Assembly: GCA_002633005.1 (NCBI GenBank)
Contig: NMRA01000922.1
Location: 1-60,556 of the forward strand
DNA from: Phoronis australis
Lineage: Eukaryota > Phoronida > Phoronidae
Length of the DNA stretch: 60,556 nt
Direction: 5' to 3'
The notes under the pieces: model-generated
What the model was told of the DNA's origin: nothing
Database searches by the model: none
Seen by the model: only the letters and a program-made list of their open reading frames with translations
Shown: positions 11,701 to 22,440 of the stretch, piece after piece
How the letters are laid out: the number at the start of each line of letters is the position of its first letter
How positions within the stretch are numbered: the first letter of the stretch is position 1
Position numbers and translations under genes: made by a program

Positions 11701-14700
11701 CGAGATACTCAAGTCGTTATAAGGAGATAATCGGCTATGCTTTTCATTTTACAGTTGTCCCTAATGCTTCGTCTTAGTATCGTATCGCACTTTTCAAGAA
11801 AAATGACTAAGGAACACGTTGCTCCTACTCCAGAAATCCCGTTACACAACTATTGTTTTGAGACAATAACTGAATCGGTGTGCACAAAAATAAAATACTG
11901 GCACGTGCTTCATGACACTCATGTGATGGTCGTTGCAGCCCTTCTAGGATTTTCAAAAAAAACTTTCTGAATTCATGTAGGTGAATAACTTGTACCTATA
12001 AACTTTGTCTTGCTGAAATTCATCTTGGAAAAACGAAGCAGCAGCAAAGGAACATCACAGTGCGTGTATGTACACGATTCACATCTCAGAGAATGGGAAC
12101 TAGCAACATGGACTTGCACGTTTTTTACTGCATTTTATACTTTGGTGTAGAATGGTGCAATGGAACCTGATGTAGCAATAGTATAGGTGGTCCACTTTTG
12201 AGGACCGAAGACGAGTTTTTGGTTGTCATTTAAATAAGAAAAATTAACTTAAAATATTAAATTGTTAGATGCACTTGGTATTTTATACATTTACATAATG
12301 TTGTGAATATTGTGAAATGCGTCCCAATTTCATTTGACTGGTCTAATCCCCTCAACAGGTTACCACAGTGTGAGACTGGTTTCGAATTCTGTGCAGTACA
12401 TCACTGCACTGAACTCCTCGACTTCACAAATTGTTTTCTAAAACTACTTCATTTTTCAGTCATGCAATGTGGTTTCGCCTTCCTGGAGTGTGGTGCGGTG
12501 CGAAGCAAGAATACCACTAACATTTTGATCAAGAACATTTTAGACAGTAGTAAGTTTTACGATCCTAAATTTTATATGATAACTACCAAGGGCGAATCCA
12601 GGATTTTGCCAAATGGAATCTGGGAAAATTTTAGAGGGGACCATGGCCCCCTTGCCCCCCTTCTAAATCCGCCACTGACTACACATTCAAAAATCCAGAT
12701 CTTGTGAATTTGTGGTTATTAGCCTTAAAGAGCTACATCTTGGCCACAATTCCATCGGCGTCTGCCAATTCTGTTCTTCGTGAATGCAGCCATTTCTTAT
12801 TAAGACTGGTCTCATCATACATGTAGTACTAGAAGAAATATTAGAGAGCCGCCATGAAACTGGCGAAGATAAACCAGCTTCTTCATGCTCTAGAATCATT
12901 GGCGTACAATTTATCCACTAACTGTAAAACAATAACGTGTGTCGTTGTCCGATAAATGCTTTGAAAACGCAGAAGGTACATGTTCATGTTCTCAAGATTA
13001 CATGTACGCATGACCTTAATAAAGAGCTTCGACTCTAAGTCAAATATCGACAAAACTATGGTTTGACAACCATTAAAAGTATTAATTTTCTGGAAGGAGA
13101 AAGATCGAGGATTCAAAAATATGCTCCATGCTATAGCATGTTTATTATTGTCGGGCGACCAAGTTTTAAGTCAAATTTTGATGTACATTAAAGGTGCATT
13201 CATAGCAAAATTACCCCCCCCCTCCAAAAAAAACTTTTCCTAAGTGAAAACTTTTACGTTATGTCTCAAAACAGCAGTTATGATTTTGCTTAAAAATGCC
13301 TAGTCTGGCGTACCTAGCGGTTTTACGCCAAATATCAGATGTCATTTGTTATATCGTGTTTGATTTTACTTTATTTCTGTTTCTGTTGACAAAGAATGTT
13401 ATTATATCCGAAAATTTCAGTTGATCCATTGTTGTTTTATTTACCTATGCATATCTACATTTCGTATAGTATCCTGTAGATGATCTGGATCGCCTCTTTT
13501 AGTTTCAGATTTATTTTCTACGTTATGGATCCAATCACACATGAGATAGGGTTTTCCGGAGTAGAATCTGGAATGGGGCTGCAATTCATCAATCCTCCAC
13601 ACTATAACGTATCAATTGTGTCGACGTCGATGATGTCCCATAGACTGTTTTAGTTACTCAGTCCTGGTATCTGTAGTGCTAAAATAACATTTGCGTCATG
13701 TATTCTCATCTATAGGAAAACAACCTTGTATTTAACAATTTGTTGCATTCAGTTTTGTTGGCTTTTAGTGGTTGCAGGAGTGGCTTACTGGGCGGTTGGT
13801 TACAGCTTTGGGTTTGGCAAAGGAAACGCCTTCATCGGGCATTCCTTCTGGTTCAGCGCCAACATGCCGGATGACACGTATCATAATTTTTTCTTTCATT
13901 TCGTGTTTGCCGCCACCGCCGCCACCATCGTGTCTGGCGCTGTTGCCGAGAGGTGTGAATTCGTCGCCTATTTGATATACAGTTTCATGATCACAGGTTA
14001 GTGACAGTTTTAGGTTGGAAAGAAGCAAAAGACGTGATTTAAAATCAGGTTTACTATCGCCATGGACTTCTGCAATTATATGTTGGTCTTCTGTATGCTA
14101 TCGCTGAATAACGAGTCCTGATAAATTATCTTTCTTGTCTTGGTCATGTATGTGGCAATAGTTCGACTAGTGGACGTAATACTGCATATTTCACAGGCGA
14201 CAACCACATATGTGAACGTGAAATCGATGAAACCTGCATGCTGGTGGCGTATTTTTTTCCCTTTTTTAATTTTTATTTTGGTCGTCTCCATAAGGACGGA
14301 TGCCATCCCCAACCCCCTAAATTCGCTTGCGGTTTCTGTGCCTACCAATCTCCTCACGCTTACATATTCTAGCAGTGATCATGAGATGATCTTGTTATCA
14401 TAGCAATGGTCAAGTACGACCGGAAATAATATACATTATCAAGAAAAATCAATTGATGTTTCTACATGACTACATTATATCATTTGTACGTTTAAACAGG
14501 TTTTATGTATCCTGTAGTCACTCATTGGGCCTGGTCACCGGAAGGTTGGTTGAAAAAAGGAATCAATGGAATTCCATTTCAGGTATTTGAAAACAAATAG
14601 TTTCATTGATGCATTGATAGATTTGACAAGAGAATTTTGTGGATATAACAACATGTATACAGTTGGAGAGCGTCAGTCTCTGAAGAACCATTGACTACTT

Positions 14701-17700
14701 GAAGTACAAGGATTAATTTTGACCACGGTAGGTACATGTATGCCGCGGTATAAAGATCTTTGAATCGTCTATTTCAGGATTTTGGTGGAAGTGGTGTGGT
14801 TCATCTACTTGGTGGTACCGCTGCGCTAGTTGGTGCTGTGATCCTAGGACCTAGGATTGGGAGGTTCGATGAAGGAGACAGGGAAATTCCCGGACATTCA
14901 GTTCCCGTAAGCACATTACCGATTACTCTTTCAACAACATGACATTGTGATAAATAGAGAATCCTACACGAGTCTCGGGATTTTGACGAAATTTCCAAGA
15001 GGTTTTGCCCATGTCATGAATCTGAGACGAGTATAGGAATTTTTTCTCACATGAAACGCAAAAACGATCTTTTATGCCGAAAAACTCCACGTGTCTAAAA
15101 ACTTTCAACCACCTTACGCAACTTTTGTAAAAACACGCTTGCGCAATGTAAAGTAATTCAGTTACTTTTTGTTAATAGTTTATTTTAAACTTAAAATTGT
15201 AAATTGCATTCAGCTTTTGTAGCAAATAATCAACTTAGAATATAATGAATAGTATTTGACGTTGTAATATTAAAACTCAAAAAATGTTTATAAATAAGTC
15301 AGCAAGGCTTCCCCGCGCGTGAGCAATGAATTGACCTTTAGACAGCATAGCTAGACACTCGTCGCGTTTCTTGAGTTGGGGCTCACCTCCGTTTGAATGG
15401 ACGTGGATATGGAATTCGCCGCCGAAGATGGGTCCGTTTAGGAAGTTTTTTGCATGTCCTTCTTACTGGCAGTAGGCTTCGTATAGTTGCAACAGCCGAT
15501 TTGTCAGTCATAACCTTGCCACCTTCTCGGAATTCCAAAATTGTTTGGTTGGCACGCGTTTGATTGCTTTAGTGTTTTGCACTCGATAAAATGTAAGGCC
15601 TATGGATTTCTACGTTTCACTACATTGTGTTTTGCCCATGTAATATCAAAATATTACGTACTCGGTGTAATTCACCACTGGTGTCGTAATACACTCCAAG
15701 TCATGTGAGAAATAGAGAATATTGCTGACTGATTCTTTCTACTGCGCGCAACAGTCTAACGTAGAAAATAGCTGTTGTTTAAAAGAGTTAAAGCGAATTG
15801 AAATACTTAGAACAACACATAATCGTTGGAAGAGTGTGTATTTATGATATGCATTTACGTATTTCACAGTTGACGGCTTTGGGCGGCTTCATTCTTATCT
15901 TTGGTTTCTTTGCCTTCAACGGTGGCTCCCAGTTCGCAATCTCATCTCCTGGAGACGGACGCGCTATATCACGTGCGGTGGTCAACACAATAATTTCTGG
16001 CAGCTTCGGCTCGTTCACGTGCCTATTTGGTGGACGCATTCCCGGCTGTTCAAAGGTAACTGTAATCTATTTGATGGACGCATTCGACTGTTCCGTAGTT
16101 CGCTTTGTGTGCCATCTATATTTTACCCCATACCACACTAAATAATTATGGGACCATGTCTTCAACCTTTGTGTCTGCCTAATAAATGTAATATTTTTAC
16201 CAGAAATACCGCCAGGCTCTCATTCAAAAGCATAGTGATCTGTCGGAAAACCTTTTCTTGTACGTCTACAATATACATGTATACATGTATGTACGATGAT
16301 TGTTTGCCGATAGACAATCTCAATTATGACCATGTGATGCGTGTACCCTTAAAATTATGAGTGAAACTTGTCGGCAGCGTGACCACCCCTTCACTTCGGT
16401 CACGGCCGAACAACACCGTCTGCTTGTTGTTTTTGGACATTCAGCGCCCATGTTTCCATCTAAAATTGTGGTTGGCACCTCCCTTCTTTACATCCTAGCT
16501 CCGCCACTGATTGGTTACAAACTAGGAAACTAACGGTACAACTATCAAATCTTAAGCCAGAAACGAGATGACAAAATGTTTGGCATGAATTACAGTGCGG
16601 CAGAAAGGATAAGGCCAATTGGAGTCTCCTCTCAACCATCAATGGTGCTCTTGCCGGCATGGTCGCCATATGTGCTGGCTGTAACGTCTTTGAACCTTGG
16701 GCTGCTTGTGTAACAGGTCTAGTGGCTGGCGTTGTGTACCAGATATGGCACTTTGTGATCGTGAAACTGAAGATCGACGACCCTTTGGATGCCGCTGCAG
16801 GTACATACACCGTATAACCCCTAGTGGGCCTTACGTTAACAAACATCTACGGATAAAGTCAAGACTTCATTTTTGTTGAACATTGAGTCCTCGATTTTAC
16901 CAGCAATTGCTTGACCCGAAATGTTTTGACTGAATCTCCTAGACGTGATTTTGTAGCCAAAAGAATCGCGAAACATAGTAACGCAAAAATCATGCTGTGA
17001 AAATATTGGCGATATCCGTTAGAAAACCAACTTGAGAAGCAAGCAGTTAGTGGCCAAAAACAAATTTTTGTCCACGTATTATGCATCAATGGTCGTCAAG
17101 CAAAGATTTATTTTAAGATGCGTTCAAAGTGATATTTGTTTATAGAGAAACGTGATACTCTTTCCCCTTCATGTTAAAGTTAGAAAATTCACAAAACCGA
17201 AATTTGGACGCAAATTAGTTTAGTGAAAGTTAAGCTCGAGAAATGCTCGACACACAACCTCAATAGTTTCAACTGAAATGTGAATTTTCATTTTAGTTGG
17301 TGCACCATCACTTAAAATGGCCGCCGTAGTGAGTGACAGTTGACTCTTGCATTATGGATACTCAATCAAATGTCATCGTAGTGTAAGGTTCCCGTTGAAA
17401 CCCCGCCCATTTTTATTTTTCCATAGTAAAGAAAGAACCATAAAAAGGGCTGAGAGTTATGAAATGTTGATATCTTAGTGATTCGTTTTGACTGACGAAA
17501 CTTTTGTGCAATAATTTGGTGAATGTAAATGAACTGATATCTTTTAATCACGGTCTTAGGCTTTAATATATGCTATATTTCGTTATAGTACACGCGGGGT
17601 CCGGCTTTTGGGGTGTACTCAGTGTGCCTATCTTCAAGCGCAACACGGGTATTCTATACACCTTCTCGTCGGAGTCGTTTAAATCTCTCGGCATGAACCT

Positions 17701-20010
17701 GTTGGGTTGTCTGGCGATTGCCGGATGGAGTGCGGTCATATGTATTATAATGTTCGGATTGATGAGCGTATTTAAAATATTACGGGTCAGCAAAGAAATC
17801 GAAGAAAAAGGTGAGTGTAAATAGGTTCCTTAAAAAGGTTTCAATCAGCATGTTATGCATGCAAAAATTCCTTAAACCTTGGCTTGTTTAGTTTGGCAAA
17901 AGCCCTTCTTGTAGGAAGAATTCATTGAATACACAACCACATTGTTGACTGACAGCATTATTTAAACTCTCGCTATATCTGTCAATCCTCCAAAGAACAA
18001 CAGATCACGACATGTGTTTGAAAAAATATGCACGAAGTCTGCCAACCGACAGCACTGTCGCGTACGCAATGCATTCTTATACATGTACACCCAGGGGGGA
18101 TCGGGGACTCCAACGAGCCCCCCCTCCCCCTCGATTTGGCGAAGTGGGCAAAAACGTCCGCCCAGAGAAATAAAAAGTCCGAGAAAACGAGACAAAAGTC
18201 TCCTAAAAAGGTACAAATGCACAAATCGTATAATAGCTCTGAAAAGTGGTACCCCGTTTTTTTTTTTCGTAAAAGGTCCGCATCGTCAGAAATTCGTCCC
18301 TCGCTATATTTAACGGTGGGTGTGCGTATGTACACCGTTCAGTATGTTGGGTGGATGTTTATACATTACTGTATTAATGTTTCGTTTTCTTAATGCCTGA
18401 AATTCGAGATACTGGTCTCATGGATATACATGTATTTTATGCCGCGGCCCTCGTCATTGGCGCAAAAAATTCATTGATGCACAAGGTTTGTACATCTCGA
18501 GTCCACAGCTGCATTACTCACGCTTGTGTTGTCATATCGCGGGCATTATTATGTATCAGTTGTAAAACACCTGATTATAACAAATGAGCAAAGCAACAAA
18601 AACAAAAACAACGTAAGCGATAGGTGGTCTTGATTCAAAACATGCGGACCCCAGAGAACCCGCGTGGGCATTTGCCTATCGATGACTAGCCTATGAACAT
18701 CAGAGTATAAATAGTGACTCGTGCTATCAGACAATAGCCCAACCCACCACACTTAAAAAGATTTTTGTTTTTTTTCACGGAATACTTGTATATTAGCGTC
18801 CGACGGCGTCTTGTCCAGCGGGGTATATGTACATGTATACATGTATACATGTACATGTAATTAGTGTAACTGTCGGTTGAAATTTAAGAATGGTAGAGAT
18901 TGACATAAAGCTTCTCGTTGCCCTCTTTTAGCAATAAAATGCCGGGTATTACGATGTACGAGTTTCCAATCAATGCCAGCTAATACAAATGTGTTGAAAT
19001 TATATTATAGTGGCCTTTTTCCACGCAAGCGCGGGTAGTGCTCGTTGGCCTGGTGTGTAGGCAGCATTTTGCGGCGTGTATTAATTCCTGGATGCATAAC
19101 TGTAGTCTTTCAATAAGTTATCTTGGCAACTTTTCAAAAAATGGCAAAGCTGAGGCATACAAAGATGACAGAAAAAACCGCGAAATCATGAATAACCGAC
19201 ACAAATTGATGACCTATGGGTGTTCAATACTGACCCATAGACTTGAGGCGTTGTGGGTCAATTGACCCACAGACACATTTTTCTAAATTGAACCATGCAT
19301 CTTAAAACAATGTTCATCTGTTCGCGTGAAAAAACGCTTTGATTTTTTGATGAGTATAGTCCATAACCTAATCTGTTGTTGAAAAAGTGATACATCCACA
19401 TTCGTATTCTTCTAGGGCTAGACATCCCTAAACACGGAGAACCGGCCTACCCTTACCAGTCTTATGGAGACGGATGGGGTGGTTATGGAGGCGGTCCCAG
19501 CAAATACACGGAATCTGCTACGCATATATATCCAAACGGTAGGCCAATACCCCGCATGCTGGACGTGAGGTGTACAGAATAAGATTCATCGTTTTAAACA
19601 CGTTAAGAAGTTTAGCAACATACAGCCTACGCTATTAAATTGAATTCAGACGTAAGCCAAAATTAATATACATGTACATTTTGTTCACGCTTCGTTGATA
19701 AGCTTTGGTAGCCTAAATAGTTGGTTTGCGCTTGCATGGGTCATGTAGTTATCAATTGGCAAGGTCAACATTGGTCACGTATTTAATGCACTTACATGTA
19801 CTCCTGGAATTGCAAAGATTTCCTAAAAAAGGTTTTAATGAAAGAATCGCAATCAATTGATTTCTGAAATGGAATTTTGAAGTTTCGATTCAAGTGAAGG
19901 GAGATTGTTCTGAACCATTTTTGGTTTCAGGAAATCAAGGATTACGTGGCTGCGAAAACGGTGGTTTTAAAAACACAGCAGTTTACACTGTGGAAGATAC
20001 TGTCATGTGA
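8617..20010 (+). CDS. amt: Ammonium transporter, AMT family (10 coding exons, 493 aa)
   Basis: Exons 8617-8752, 12460-12549, 13769-13996, 14500-14582, 14778-14906, 15870-16055, 16596-16800, 17589-17810, 19416-19538 and 19931-20010 join in frame to 1,482 nt, all with GT-AG borders. The protein is an 11-helix-type membrane channel/transporter for ammonium. Family marks: [16 protein letters not shown] (48-63) in the first helix, D180 and H188 in DFGGSGVVH (substrate-site Asp and first pore His), H354 in VHAGSGFWG (second pore His), and FAFN with F238. By alignment to E. coli AmtB these match D160, H168, H318 and F215; F122 and W163 match F107 and W148. It belongs to the AMT branch rather than Rh, which lacks the VRSKN context. 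The C-terminal tail (about 428-493) is Gly/Tyr-rich. Length is normal for animal AMTs. In a symbiotic cnidarian such a protein could move waste ammonium, but this is inference. Confidence 0.93.
8753..12459 (+). other. AMT intron after residue 45
   Basis: A 3.7-kb intron. A 141-codon minus-strand frame at 9,405-9,830 has no recognised motif and is probably chance. An array of palindromic words lies at 11,566-11,735 and is listed separately. Confidence 0.7.
11566..11735. repeat. Degenerate tandem array of a self-complementary word (ATCTCGTTATAACGAGAT)
   Basis: The words ATCTCG, CGAGAT, TCGTTATAA and TTATAACGAGATA alternate about every 20 bases (for example CATCTCGTTACAACGAGAT at 11,628-11,646 and ATTATAACGAGATACT at 11,694-11,709). 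Each unit is its own reverse complement, so neighbouring units can pair. It lies inside an AMT intron and does not code. Confidence 0.65.
12460..12549 (+). CDS. amt: AMT exon 3: residues 46-75
   Basis: This exon carries the most diagnostic AMT segment: [17 protein letters not shown] and [13 protein letters not shown]. Phases are 1 on both sides. The acceptor is TTTTTCAG and the donor GTAAGT. Confidence 0.93.
12588..12677. mobile_element. Miniature element with GGCGGATTTAG-type ends
   Basis: A 90-bp block begins AAGGGCGAATCCAGGA and ends TTCTAAATCCGCCACTG, whose reverse complement is CAGTGGCGGATTTAGAA. The ends therefore form an imperfect inverted repeat. The interior has C runs like the other GGCGGATYTA elements in this window. 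It sits 38 bases after an AMT donor and does not interrupt coding. Confidence 0.5.
12678..13768 (+). other. AMT intron after residue 75 (remainder)
   Basis: Non-coding, with a C run and an A run near 13,214-13,230. It ends at the acceptor GCTTTTAG. Confidence 0.6.
13769..13996 (+). CDS. amt: AMT exon 4: residues 76-151
   Basis: It encodes [17 protein letters not shown], the outer loop, and [18 protein letters not shown], whose F122 aligns with the outer Phe gate (F107 of AmtB). AERCEF ends the helix. The acceptor was chosen because the G following the A of the split codon restores Met-Val-Ala-Gly in frame. The donor is GTTAGT. Confidence 0.92.
14500..14582 (+). CDS. amt: AMT exon 5: residues 152-179
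   Basis: It encodes [17 protein letters not shown], a plant- and invertebrate-type AMT signature; W163 aligns with the pore-mouth Trp (W148 of AmtB). The 3' phase is 0. The donor is GTATTT. Confidence 0.92.
14778..14906 (+). CDS. amt: AMT exon 6: residues 180-222
   Basis: It opens with [21 protein letters not shown]180 and H188 are the conserved Asp of the ammonium site and the first histidine of the twin-His pair. Then comes the AMT motif GPRIGRF. Both phases are 0. Confidence 0.94.
14907..15869 (+). other. AMT intron after residue 222
   Basis: Non-coding; no repeat or gene recognised. Confidence 0.6.
15870..16055 (+). CDS. amt: AMT exon 7: residues 223-284
   Basis: It encodes [18 protein letters not shown], with F238 as the inner gate Phe, and [17 protein letters not shown]. 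Both phases are 0. The acceptor is ATTTCACAG and the donor GTAACT. Confidence 0.93.
16056..16595 (+). other. AMT intron after residue 284
   Basis: It includes a TACATGTATACATGTA palindrome cluster near 16,274-16,292. It also has a solitary element end, AGCTCCGCCACTG at about 16,497-16,509, the reverse complement of the CAGTGGCGG end seen elsewhere. Confidence 0.5.
16596..16800 (+). CDS. amt: AMT exon 8: residues 285-352
   Basis: It encodes [38 protein letters not shown] and [10 protein letters not shown], all AMT signatures. The acceptor at 16,594-16,595 was chosen because the alternative AG eight bases later gives an immediate stop. It leaves one base (phase 1). Confidence 0.92.
16801..17588 (+). 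other. AMT intron after residue 352
   Basis: Non-coding. It contains a CATTTTAGTTGGTGCACCATCAC acceptor-like stretch near 17,290 that would not restore the VH motif and is not used. Confidence 0.6.
17589..17810 (+). CDS. amt: AMT exon 9: residues 353-426
   Basis: It encodes [17 protein letters not shown] with the second pore histidine H354, then the last helix ([20 protein letters not shown]) and the start of the cytosolic tail ([10 protein letters not shown]). Phases are 1 on both sides. The donor is GTGAGT. Confidence 0.93.
17960..18320. repeat. Repeat-like insert with G/C and T runs in an AMT intron
   Basis: A stretch with G and C runs (18,091-18,130), a nine-T run (18,257-18,265) and overlapping chance frames on both strands. 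A short word around CGACAGCACTGTCGCGTACG resembles one near 5,000-5,020. It looks like an old interspersed element, but I cannot name the family. Confidence 0.3.
18824..18862. repeat. Cluster of TACATGTA palindromes
   Basis: An almost continuous alternation of ATGTACAT and GTATACATG words makes a perfectly self-complementary core. Similar clusters lie at 16,274-16,292 and 46,735-46,757, and single TACATGTA words occur across the whole window. Confidence 0.7.
19212..19273. repeat. Two adjacent inverted repeats in an AMT intron
   Basis: A stem CTATGGGT...ACCCATAG (about 19,214-19,241) is followed by a perfect 20-base palindrome at 19,252-19,271 (TGTGGGTCAATTGACCCACA). The shared GGGT core suggests one small mobile element or hairpin. 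No coding function. Confidence 0.5.
19416..19538 (+). CDS. amt: AMT exon 10: residues 427-467 (cytosolic tail)
   Basis: It encodes [15 protein letters not shown] and a Gly/Tyr stretch ([14 protein letters not shown]). The short acidic start after the last helix resembles the regulatory C-terminal tail of AMT proteins (GLD...HGE.AY). Phases are 1 on both sides. The donor is GTAGGC. Confidence 0.88.
19931..20010 (+). CDS. amt: AMT exon 11: residues 468-493 and stop
   Basis: The acceptor TTGGTTTCAG ends at 19,930. The last codons read [10 protein letters not shown] followed by TGA (20,008-20,010). Confidence 0.8.
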
Positions 20011-20140
20011 AATCAATTTGACAATATCGAAACAGCTACTGATTTACAAGAGGTTTTAGTAGATAACACGCTGTAATGCCGGTACAATTTCAAAGCAAGA
20101 TGATAATTTTCATCAAAATTTGCCCAGCTTTGTCACAGAA

Positions 20141-20146
20141 AATAAA
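20141..20146 (+). terminator. Poly(A) signal AATAAA of the ammonium transporter
   Basis: AATAAA lies 131 bases after the stop codon and is followed by an A-rich stretch. It is the first canonical signal downstream, so the 3' UTR would be about 150 bases. Confidence 0.55.
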
Positions 20147-20165
20147 ACGAAAAAAAAATAAACGA

Positions 20166-21999
20166 CTAGAAATTGAACTGGAGATGTCAGTGCTTTGAGA
20201 TTTCGGCGAATTTCAACGACAAGAAATATCTTCAACTTTTTCAAAGCAACTGTGTATGTATATTAGCTCTTCAATTACTGTCAATGGAGTAAACGGGTTG
20301 CTTGGAATGTAATTCTCGACCAAGTCTCGCCATACATGTATATGTAACGTATTGTACCATAGCATGGATTTCTAAACATGTACATCTGAATGACTGATGT
20401 CTACCATGTCCTGCAAGGTTTTTGTGTTCACACACAATTCCACTCCCAATTACACCAGAGAATGTGTTTAAATGTTAAAACTATTGCATCGGTATTTCCA
20501 ACTATTACTTCACCTGACGAAGGGATACTTCAGAACAAAAACTGGTGAGTTTTTGGAGCAAAACTTTTTAAAAGTCGAGTGAAACATTTTACCGTTTTGT
20601 ATTGTTTGGTCCTTCTTCAGATATATTTTGCCATAGGGTTTAAACACTACTGCTCATCCATAAATTTTAACTCGATTCAAGCAGATATTTGAGCTGTAAG
20701 CATTTTTCACACTTCCGAAAAAGTAAAATAATAAGAGTGTCAGAATTGCTGTCGTTTGGCTAATTCTTAGGTTTGTCTAGGGCTGTTGTATATGAGTGAC
20801 TCAGACGCAGTTTCCGCTAACTGTTGATTATTTACAGATCCAAAGAATTAAGTTCAATGACTACATGTATATCTGTGTAAAACGAAACACCTGGTTGTAT
20901 ATGTGTCAATATGAGCATTGTGAAACACATTAGCGTGTCCCTTTAATGTATGGCCTGTTGCAAAAATGTTGTACACTGGGTGGCCATTGGTGTTGTATTT
21001 TGCTTTCATTGTGTCGGGAAAACATATTTGAAGATAGGCGTAACCCAGACCTGGTACAAGCGGCATCGTGTGCACCGTACTTCATGCATATGTCACATGC
21101 TAATGAACATGAACTCGTTAAGTGAATATTTCTTAATTGATTTTTTTTTGAAAAATCAAATCAACAATTCTTCAAACCGGAAGAGTGACGCTGTTGGCAA
21201 GTCAAACACAGTGAGTCGCTGTTGTGTTCGCTTATTAGCTCATTTTTCCGACGTCAGTTCATTTCAATTCATTTATAAAACAGACAAACTTTAGCCAAGG
21301 GGCTAGTATGACTTAAAACAGAGAAAATAGTTAAAAACAGTACATACTACTCGGATAAATAAACAATTAAAAAACCGCATCGCAAGTGTGATTTTTGAAC
21401 ATTTGCAGTGCGGTCCTGTTTCAATATTAAGATGTTTTAAATTTGCTTGTCGAATTCTCTGGCACTGCTTGGCAGTACATTCCTCACACCACAGGCTGAC
21501 AAGGAACAGCTCTAGGTATAATTATTATTTTCTTTTATTGACTAAATAAAACACCTTTGGGACCCGGTTGTTATGATTTTTGTGTTTGGCGTAGTGATAT
21601 ACTTACCATAGCAACGACTAATTCACAACTAGTTAACCAAATGAGGTCTGGGTATCGCTTAGGTTGCGTGTGTTTGGGCACACAAAACACCTTAATTCTC
21701 ATCAAGTTTGTTGAATTAAAATTTTAGATGGTATTTGATGGATGTGTTTATGATTTATTCTATACACACGTATATTTGGTTTGTGTTTATCCAATTCTTG
21801 ATGGCACTAACACCTGCGAGACGTGAGTGATATTACTGTATACACAAATGAGCTAAATGAACTAGCGTAACTCTTATAGATTTTGCCAGTCAAATACCGT
21901 AATGCATATGGCTTCATCAGGGTTATCTTCGCCAGTGAAAAATACGGAAATGTAGTTCTGACATATTTCACGGTGTGGTAACAGTTATTTCACGACCGT
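20166..21999. other. Intergenic, no gene seen
   Basis: AT-rich. The longest frame (114 codons, plus, 20,950-21,294) has no recognised domain. Confidence 0.5.
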
Positions 22000-22440
22000 A
22001 TCATCACCTATGTACACTGTATAATAAAAGATATTATCACCCGCATAGATTGTGAGCACGTGCTGAGATTGTAAAAAAATAAAATGAAATAATTAACAAA
22101 ATAATAGATGAAACATAAAAATGTTCTAAAGAACAGATTCCACGACTGGTCTTTGTGGGACACTTTTCTCCAGTGGCAACCACTCAATACAAATGCCAGA
22201 CATAATAAATACGGTTCCTAGGTTGAGGTAGTTACATGTACGTACTATATGACACTATGTATGAGCAGACCGAGTCTGACAATCCATAGCACCACAGTTT
22301 GGCGATAAGAGGTCAATTGAGAAGAGAGTCAAACGCTTTGCTGAGATCCATAAGCGTGGTACACTATTTGCGTCAAGTGCTGCATTTCAGTATTCGACAA
22401 CCCTAAAAGAACTTATCGTCAGCTATAATCCCGGCTTTAA
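22000..22440 (-). mobile_element. LINE reverse transcriptase remnant, second family
   Basis: The minus strand reads LMDLSKAFDS (22,352-22,323), then PLIAKLWCYGLSDSVCSYI, then EWLPLEKSVPQ (about 22,187-22,150), and AGDNI where the Y-A-D-D box is expected (about 22,048-22,030). This is the order of palm motifs in a non-LTR reverse transcriptase. Stops and at least one frameshift show it is dead. Its wording differs from the remnant at 2.5-2.9 kb, so it is a different LINE lineage. Confidence 0.8.

Noticed and set aside
11566-11735. CRISPR-like array
   Set aside because: Units are degenerate and palindromic without unique spacers, and the genome is clearly eukaryotic.
17285-17310. Possible AMT exon start after CATTTTAG
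   Set aside because: It would not supply the VHAGSG pore histidine and soon meets stops. The exon at 17,589 fits exactly.
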